Source of the DNA: Moniliophthora roreri
Lineage: Eukaryota; Basidiomycota; Agaricomycetes; Agaricales; Marasmiaceae
Assembly (NCBI GenBank): GCA_001466705.2
Contig: LATX02000207.1
Span: forward strand, 248,001 to 312,000
DNA: 64,000 nucleotides
Reading direction: 5' to 3'
Shown here one piece after another: positions 55,420-64,000 of the stretch. How positions within the stretch are numbered: the stretch's first letter is position 1; each line of letters begins with the position of its first letter. A program made the position numbers and the translations under genes. The notes under the pieces were generated by a model, which worked only from the letters and a program-made list of their open reading frames with translations, was not told where the DNA came from and searched no databases.

Positions 55420-57829
55420 TCAGTTAACATCCGTCTGACATTCCGCCGGTATCGTGTCATCATCTTGGAAGTTGGCTGCATTGACTCCTAATCCCCGACT
55501 CGCAAAAGTCTTCCAGAGCAAACATTTGTGTGCACCGGAATATCTGACTTCATCTGCTTGGATCCATGAATCTCGAGCATCGAGGAAGGTTGGGTTGCAG
55601 GGTTGAATAGCTAGCCCATCTACAAAGAGATGGAGGTAGACCACATTTCCTGCCAGTCCGGTGGGATCTGTGAAGGCGGTACGGGACCAGCCGTGCTCGG
55701 TGACAAGTGCCGCATAGACATTATGCAACAAGTTAGCCCTTGAGAAACGACTGTTAGCGTCTTCTTTTCAAAGCCGTAAACGGAGATCCTCACCAAACCT
55801 GGTAAAGGAAGAACATGATATTCATTAGCATTCATAATTTAGCACAAGGGACAGACCATACCTCTCCCGTATCTGACAAAACATCAGCGTCCGATGCATA
55901 AACATGATATAAACGAAAACTCACCGTGAACCTCGCCTTCAGGCTCAACCGAAGAGTACCTCAACGGGTTGACCGTCGGATCGGTAGAGTAAGGGTACTG
56001 CCTCGCACCTCCTGGACTGTCAAGCACGTATGCACCAGTAACAAAGTCCTTTATTTCAGGACCACTCTGATGTTCCGTCCAGCTAGAGAGTACTAGTTTC
56101 AGTTTTTTTTCTGGTTCACGAGGTAAAAAAACATCACCCACTCAGCAAAAGCGTCGGACCATCCTTCACCCAATCCACCAGCCTCCGCCGTTTCGAGGCA
56201 ACGAGCTGTTCCTCCACCAGTCATACGGTTTGTCAAACCGTGAGTAATCTCGTGGACTGGGATGCTAAGTTCGAAAATGCCGTCTCGGTTCGGCTGTCAC
56301 ATTCATCAGAATCATACCTTTAGGAGAACTGACGAGTGTCTATACCGTTGTTATGGTGAAGATGAACATATGACATTCCGGTGATTGGCCGCTGTGAAGT
56401 CTGTCAGGATAAAAACCCAGCAACAAAGTAGACACAAACTCACTCGGGCGGGACCGCAATGTTTGCGTTGTTAACACCACTAGAATACTGCACGAACATG
56501 AGCAAACGATCATGTCCCCTTCCACCTTTTCCGAAATTCGTATTCTGGAAGTTGTACGCCGCTTCCGTGAAGCCATACTTGTACAGAACATCATGGACCT
56601 TGTTTCCCAGATAGAATGCCTGCGTTCGGGATGCATCAACGTTATCGCCCTCAATGGGTGTAAGTGAATCATTGTATTCGTAATCGAATACAAGTCCGTC
56701 CGCAGATTGAGTGGTTACGGCGCTTCGGGTGGCTTTGAAGGAGAGGACGTTGTTCCCTCTAGAAACTACTTAGAACGCACGCACATGATGAATAAATGAT
56801 GAAACGTACGAAGTCGTGTTAGTTGGACCAGTTCCATCATTATGCCATCCTAAAGGAGAAGCGGAAAGGTCTTGTGGGTCAACCAGAGTTTCATATCCGG
56901 CAGGAAGATTGGGCTTCTCGATTGGAACCACCCTATACTAGAAGCAAGTGAATTCGAGAACTGCAACGTAGAAGATTCCATCGAGTGTAGTTACCGTTGC
57001 GTGTGAAACAAAGTCCGTGATGGAAAGAAGCTCCCCAGAATGCGCGTCAACGAAGGCCTCGTACCAAGTCCTCGCGTCATTATTCTTGACTTGAATGACA
57101 TGTGTCAGGGCAACAGAGCCGTCCGGTCTAGCAAGATATTCAAGGGTCGGTTCGATGTCGTTGTGTTTGCCTTCAAGAGCGGCTTCGGCAACTTCAATAG
57201 CCTGTTTGACATCGAAAGTAGGCGTGGAGTCGGCAATGTTCGCTTTTAATTCGGGTTTGCGTAAGATTATGATGCATGGGAGGCGAACAAAGGACACTCA
57301 CAGGGATCCACAAATGAATTACCAAACGAGACCGGCTGGGTGTCTTTGAAAGCCACGTTGGCTACAGCATTGGCAAATGGAATGCCATTCTAAGTACGAG
57401 TTTATCAGGCCACCTTGCACACGACACATCACGGCTTGCCATAATACTCACATGCTGCTGCTTCAAATAACCGTACCCCCGACCCTCAGAAGTATACCCC
57501 GTTTTGTAGCTGAACTTTGAATCGTCCAGATTCAGCTCAGATTTGACAAAGTCGACTGAAGAGGATTCGACATCTATGTCGACGTCAGCCGCTCGTTTCT
57601 CCGTTTTCACTTGTCCGAACGTCTTTGAATCATCATAATTTAGTCCAAGGAAGAGGAGAAAGGAGATACAGCTACTGACCTTGAACGTCGTTGGTGGATG
57701 ATACGACTCAATCTTCAACGCACGACTTCCCACAGTCCTAACCCGATGGGTTGATGGCCCCGCATCAGTAGATGAAGCATATACGATGGCCAAGAGAACA
57801 GAGGAAAGGATTTTCTTGAACGAGGCCAT
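55420..57829 (-). CDS. Secreted fungalysin metalloprotease (M36)
   Basis: A zinc endopeptidase secreted as a prepro-enzyme. I resolve 12 exons: 57680-57829, 57452-57622, 57302-57389, 56995-57242, 56810-56937, 56444-56758, 56346-56400, 56142-56293, 55925-56082, 55862-55872, 55794-55798 and 55420-55738. All joins are in frame, giving 599 residues, a normal family length. Residues 1-23 are a signal peptide ([16 protein letters not shown]). An FTP-type inhibitory propeptide follows. The catalytic region has HEITH (His399, Glu400, His403) and the third zinc ligand in GEGWSD (about Glu428). Family motifs NPCNPTF and [11 protein letters not shown] are near the end. Two exons are tiny, 11 and 5 nt, but needed to rebuild GEVWAN. 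It is expected to degrade external protein for nutrition. Its neighbour is the nitrogen-assimilation gene NADP-GDH, divergently placed 2 kb away. Confidence 0.92.
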
Positions 57830-57839
57830 GGCAATGATA

Positions 57840-59460
57840 GGGAATGTAGATTAAACGGGAGCTTGGGGGACCGTTGAACGAGAACTCCGTCATGGCGAGA
57901 CCTTTATACTGGTCCACATGTATGCAACGTTAGGACGGGATTTCTCGAGAGCCGGTAACCCCGTCTGGGGAGCGCGTTACGGTGGTGAAAAAGAAGGCCC
58001 CTACAGTCGCTTCTTCGCTTCTGTTGCTGACGATTGTCCGTCTTTCCATCAAATTACCGCAAGTCACCGGTTTCTCGTCTTTTATGTAAAGAAAGCGGAG
58101 GCGAATAGTCATCCAAGGAAACGCTGGAGGCTGGAGGTCCGAGACTAGATTCATCGCGGTTGCTCCTATGTATCAAGCTTAGATGCTATACTTAATCGAA
58201 ACCTTGGCAGAGAATTAGGGCAATTGAACGCCGAAAGCACGCTACGTGACGTCATATGGCAGCCTGTATTCCATTTATCATGCCAGCGACTGTGGGATTC
58301 GAGACGGCACAAGACTTGAGGTACCCAGAGGAAGTGCCTTGGCTTCATGCTTCTAGGCCACACGACTGGCGGAGGTCCTGAGATTACGTCGAGGCATCGT
58401 GATGTCAGTACTCACTCGAGGAAAATAGCCAACATCAACATCAGTCGTTTGTATAGCGCTTCACCCTTCAACCTGTGGAAGTCTGGATCCGACGTCTTCG
58501 TGCATGGCATGAATAGTCTTGAACAGCATAAATGAAGATAATATATTGACAGCACATACCATACTTCAACTTGTGATGAGGCGGAAGCGAAATGTTACCA
58601 TCAGACATTCTAGTTCGAAGTCTTCGAATTGCTGTTGCTGCTCTTCGAAGGATAAGATGGAATGTATCCATCATGTCTTGACAATGAGGGGTTTGAGAGT
58701 GGATCCCTTGACTAAACTTGGATGTGAGACGCACCCGAGTTCCGGGCTCCCTCTTCGGGTCAATATCGAGGCATGTGGAAAACCTAGTCGCACCCTCGTC
58801 ATCGCCCATTTGTACGAACGGGATTCCAACCTGATTCAGACGTGCATTCAACTATCGAACCTTCTTGCAAATTCGAGGATGGCGGTCTTTGTACAGACTG
58901 AAGGTTTCATCTACTTGTGAACTACTCTGAAAAACTTCATGAGCAAGTATAAGACATCGAGAGACGTTGTAAAACATACTCTAAACCTGAGCGAAATACG
59001 AACCCATTACTCAGGGAACGAAGCTCTCTATTCTGTCTTCGTTGTGTTTTTGGGCGAGCGACGCCAAATTCTTGCCATTAAAAAAAGGCTTAGCCGGAAG
59101 CCTCCTCTCATGTTTTGAATGTGTACAATTGCAGTGGAAAGTTCCTTGAGCTGTTCGGATCCTGACTTGAGAAGACTGTCAGGATTGTCAAAATCCTCTC
59201 TTTGTATGCCTTTCCAAGGATCGTGTTTGAAAAGTGGCAGAGGTAAATGGTATCTTTCAACCGCGAGGCGACGCACAGGAGGTGTGACTTGGAATGTGAT
59301 GCGTCACGCTCACGTTTTTTCTCGTACCACAACGACGAGCTCCTGGCCAGTTTTTCAGATTTTACCTCTCTAGTTCTAGCTCAAAGCCACCACACGCCAC
59401 ATACACGAACGCCATCGATGGCAGGTGGTCTATACCATTCAAACTCGGGAGGAAATAAGG
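57840..59460. other. Intergenic between protease and GDH
   Basis: CG-normal sequence with short frames on both strands. The longest (58468-58851, minus, 127 codons) has no motif I recognise. Bidirectional promoter sequence for the divergent genes must lie within this stretch. Confidence 0.45.
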
Positions 59461-59479
59461 AAAGGCGGCGTTCGCAAAA

Positions 59480-59627
59480 GATAAGGTCATTCGACCACGC
59501 GGAGAGATAAGGTCTGTCTTTCGACTCTTACCTACGATGCCGATCTCTGAGAGTCCCCTAGACATATCTTATCCCAGACCATATCTTATCCTTCCCTCTC
59601 AACCATCCGCTGACAAGTTATCTTATC
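59480..59627. promoter_or_regulatory. Cluster of five GATA-factor sites
   Basis: GATAAG or its complement occurs at 59480-59485, 59506-59511, 59568-59573, 59585-59590 and 59622-59627, within about 150 bp and 250-400 bp upstream of the GDH start. HGATAR sites are bound by AreA/Gat1-type nitrogen regulators in fungi, and NADP-GDH genes are known targets. Binding here is inferred. Confidence 0.6.
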
Positions 59628-59813
59628 ACTCAAACAGGGTCTTCAAAAAAGATCAGCGAGTATCCGAGACGCGATGAAAATCAAATTCATATGCTTGTCC
59701 GATCGGCCGACTATATCCTGCTTCTTCCGACTATGTCCTGCTTCTTCCGACTCTCCATTTATTCCTGACTTCACATCCACTTTGGCCGTTTCGGGAATAA
59801 TGACTTGAGAACG

Positions 59814-59820
59814 GTATAAG
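59814..59820 (+). promoter_or_regulatory. TATA-like box of the GDH gene
   Basis: ggtataag lies about 60 bp before the ATG at 59876, suitable spacing for the core promoter. Confidence 0.5.
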
Positions 59821-59875
59821 AAGGGCTCCAAGTCAGGCCTAGGCTCTAAAACTTGCTCTCGACTACTCCAAAAGA

Positions 59876-61677
<1,802 letters not shown>

Positions 61678-61679
61678 AT

Positions 61680-62275
61680 CACTGAAATTTCCTCTGTGCT
61701 TGTAAGATATTGGCATGCCCATGTACGACTATGATATTTAAAAGCCAACTCAATGTTCAACAACGTCCCTCAAAAAGGCGATAAATTAGTCATACAGACA
61801 CAGACGTCATCTGCAAGGGCATCAGTTTTCTTGCGCCGCGAGCGAGGACTAGACGTTACACACCTCCACCGCTACCCCAATTGTACACCTATATGCCAAT
61901 AAAGTCAGATACCGCTGAACCCCTATACTTCAGTAGTCATACTGCGCACCACATTGTATATTAAAAGCCAACTCAATGCTCAATAACGTCCCTCCCGGTT
62001 CAAGATACTCAAAAAGGCAATATATTAGTCATACTGACACAGACGTCATCATCTCGATCTGACTTTGCGATGAATATCTTTTGGCAGAACGACCTCGGAG
62101 GACTTCGAACAGTTAGTCCAGTTTTTTCATCCAGAAAATATGACCTTGAATATAAACCGCTTCTGTCTACAGATATACGTCGCAGTTCCTAGGACGACAC
62201 TGGACGTCTACAACACTTGGACCTTCTCCGTTTGGCGGAATACTCCAGACTTCCGGACCCTTCAAGACTAGCCAG
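61680..62275. other. Spacer between GDH and LTN1 with a direct repeat
   Basis: A direct repeat lies at 61737-61810 and 61961-62050. Both copies begin ttaaaagccaactcaatg and end with acacagacgtcatc. Copy 2 has about 17 extra bases (cccggttcaagatactc). The repeats surround the GDH 3' end and may carry duplicated 3'-UTR or promoter sequence. No gene is seen. Confidence 0.65.
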
Positions 62276-62277
62276 CA

Positions 62278-64000
62278 ATGGTCAAAGGCAGCGGGAAATC
62301 ATCTGCTTCATCTGGGACACGCAAGAAGCATGCAAAAAAGGCCGCATCCCGACTCGGTGAGGAACCAGAACCCGTCCAGCAGAAGCAGAAGAAAGAAAAG
62401 GGGAAGAAGGGACCGAAGAAGGAACCTAAGCAGAAGGTGTACATTGCTCCAGTAAAACCAGCACCTGTTCGACCAGATCCACTGGAAACTGCGGGACTTT
62501 TACATCAACTTCCGCCTGAACTTGTTGTTTCGCTCAGGAGTTTGTCGAAGAAGGCTGGAGTGACGAAAGGGAAGGCTTTGGAAGAACTGCAGTTTGTTTG
62601 GGCAGACCCCGTGGTGAAAGGACAGTCGGAAAATGACTACGTCTTGGTAGATATGTTGCCAGTTTGGGTGCGCACTTCTATTGCCTTCGTTTCGTGATGG
62701 AAAGTTTTAACCCAATCTTCTTTAGCTCCATCACCTTCCCTCACTCTTCATACATCCTGCTAGACGTATTCGATTACTCACAGCGACCCTACACGATACA
62801 TTCCTCAAGATACCCCCTATCCGGGATCAAATCATCTTCTCCTTAACCGAGTCATTAGACGAAGATCAGATCTCGAGCATCGTCGGAACTTGGTGTATTG
62901 CTGTTCATGATATCGACAGAGCAGTATCCCACGCTTCTCTCGAACCATGGAACAGATTCATCAGCCTCCTAGCCGATGACAGGAGCAGAGGCAATATCAT
63001 CAAATCTCTGCAATCCTTCGTACAACGCGCTGCGCTAGATCCAATTGGGGTTTATGTATACCTGAATCCTGCGCCTCATTCCAAGAAGGCTCGTACTCCA
63101 ATTAATGTTTCGAGGAGCGAAACACCGGATGGGGAATCAAGGGCTAGGCCAGAAGATGAAGAAAGTGAACAGGATCGGAAGGCACGCATCCGTGTAGGTG
63201 CCTTTGGGTCCCTTGCATGGATCCTAGGTTCGTCTCTTTGTCGATCCTCCTACTTCTTGAACTCAATACTCTGGTAGACCATCGTAAACCACCAATGTCG
63301 GACTTGGGATCCTTCTTCTCCGATCACGCGCTGTGGTCGAGTCTTCATCATGCTCCCATATGTCCGTTCTGGGCGCATGGGGCACAGGAGAGTTTCGGTG
63401 CTGGCCAGCCCAATGTTAGGAAGACCGCTTGGACGCTAATGCATGCACTACTGAAGGGGGTGAAGGCTAGTAACGAGCCGATACCAGAAAGGCTCTTGTC
63501 TACTCTGAGCACTGCCGTACTTCGATCTGCCTGGGTTGAGCCCGACACAGCAGTTCATCAAACGATGTGGCATCCATTACTTTTGTTCTTGAAGGGTGCG
63601 TCATACTTATCCTAGTCCTGAGCGTAGCTCACGTCTGTCCATGAGTAGAATATCCTAATTCGTGGAAAATCGATTCCAACCATGCCGCCCAAGACGACTC
63701 AGATTCCGATGCAGAAGATTCCGAAGACGAAGAGGCGGAGGAGAGCACAAAACCTAAGCAGCCACCTGAATTGAAACCTGCTGCTTATGAAGAGTTCTTG
63801 CAGTTTCTGCAACTCGGATGTGGCGGCTCCCCGTTACAAGGCTACCCTACTGTCGTCATCATCCTGTCTACGATTCCTTCCTCAGTAAGTTGATGCCTCG
63901 ATATTCCTCATAGTGGCTGACTGTACCTCATAGATCATCGCATCAGCGCGATCGCAAAATCCGCTTGACGACCTGTTTACTTCATTCTGGGCTGCCATTG
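62278..64000 (+). CDS. LTN1: E3 ubiquitin ligase listerin, N-terminal part (cut by window end)
   Basis: Listerin ubiquitinates nascent chains stuck on 60S ribosomal subunits (ribosome-associated quality control). Visible exons are 62278-62667, 62726-63227, 63278-63595, 63649-63884 and 63934-64000 (open at the end). Introns are 49-58 bp and all joins are in frame. The start is a Lys-rich segment (MVKGSGKSSASSGTRKKHAKKA), followed by VYIAPVKPAPVRPDPLETAGL and the N-terminal helical repeat region. Its signature here is QLPPELVVSLRSLSKKAGVTKGKALEEL, then DMLPVW joined to LHHLPSLFIHPARRIRLL. An acidic Ser/Asp/Glu-rich segment in exon 4 (DSDSDAEDSEDEEAEE) is a family-typical loop. The C-terminal RING that binds the E2 lies outside the window. 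The family call rests on the conserved N-terminal pattern. Confidence 0.88.

Overview
This window is nuclear DNA of a filamentous basidiomycete, most likely a mushroom-forming Agaricomycete. The evidence is introns of about 48-63 bp, an intron-rich fungalysin and NADP-glutamate dehydrogenase, basidiomycete-type F-box proteins with an N-terminal coiled coil, and two DUF6535 membrane proteins. The window is a transposon-rich accessory region with gene-dense ends.

Layout. (1) 353-4511 and 7182-11777 are two direct copies of one block, each holding a DUF6535 gene and a decayed antisense aldo-keto reductase. Between them sits a 2.6-kb non-autonomous hAT-type element (4547-7148, 8-bp target duplication), which itself contains a smaller hAT-type element (5502-6211) and an AT-rich repeat. 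(2) 11.8-14.3 kb holds nothing I recognise. It is followed by a three-exon Ser/Pro-rich gene (14357-15822). (3) 16.0-22.6 kb carries a duplicated unit of an F-box gene plus a small secreted-peptide exon. The second F-box copy has an in-frame stop, and a 1-kb inverted-repeat element sits in its upstream region. (4) 23.6-48 kb is a graveyard with almost no CG dinucleotides. It holds a membrane-protein pseudogene split by a 676-bp hAT-type element, a 2,144-bp perfect direct repeat around a single N (probably an assembly artefact), a decayed Ty3/gypsy chromovirus with nested insertions, and a decayed Crypton-like tyrosine recombinase gene. A CpG-rich solo LTR sits inside this desert and must be younger than it. 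(5) 48-55 kb contains intron-bearing tRNA genes embedded in a duplicated repeat, a second recombinase-like gene with C-terminal zinc-finger-like exons, and an older solo LTR of the same family. (6) 55.4-64 kb returns to conserved genes: a secreted M36 metalloprotease (minus), NADP-glutamate dehydrogenase (plus, with a cluster of GATA sites upstream), and the first five exons of the ribosome-quality-control ligase listerin (LTN1), cut by the window end.

No CRISPR array, rRNA or bacterial-type operon is present. The strongest observations are the precisely bounded hAT-type insertions, the two independent tyrosine-recombinase-type relics, the CpG-decay stratigraphy that orders the insertions in time, the tRNA-linked repeat, and the single-N duplication. 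All exon boundaries were read by eye from splice signals and reading-frame continuity.
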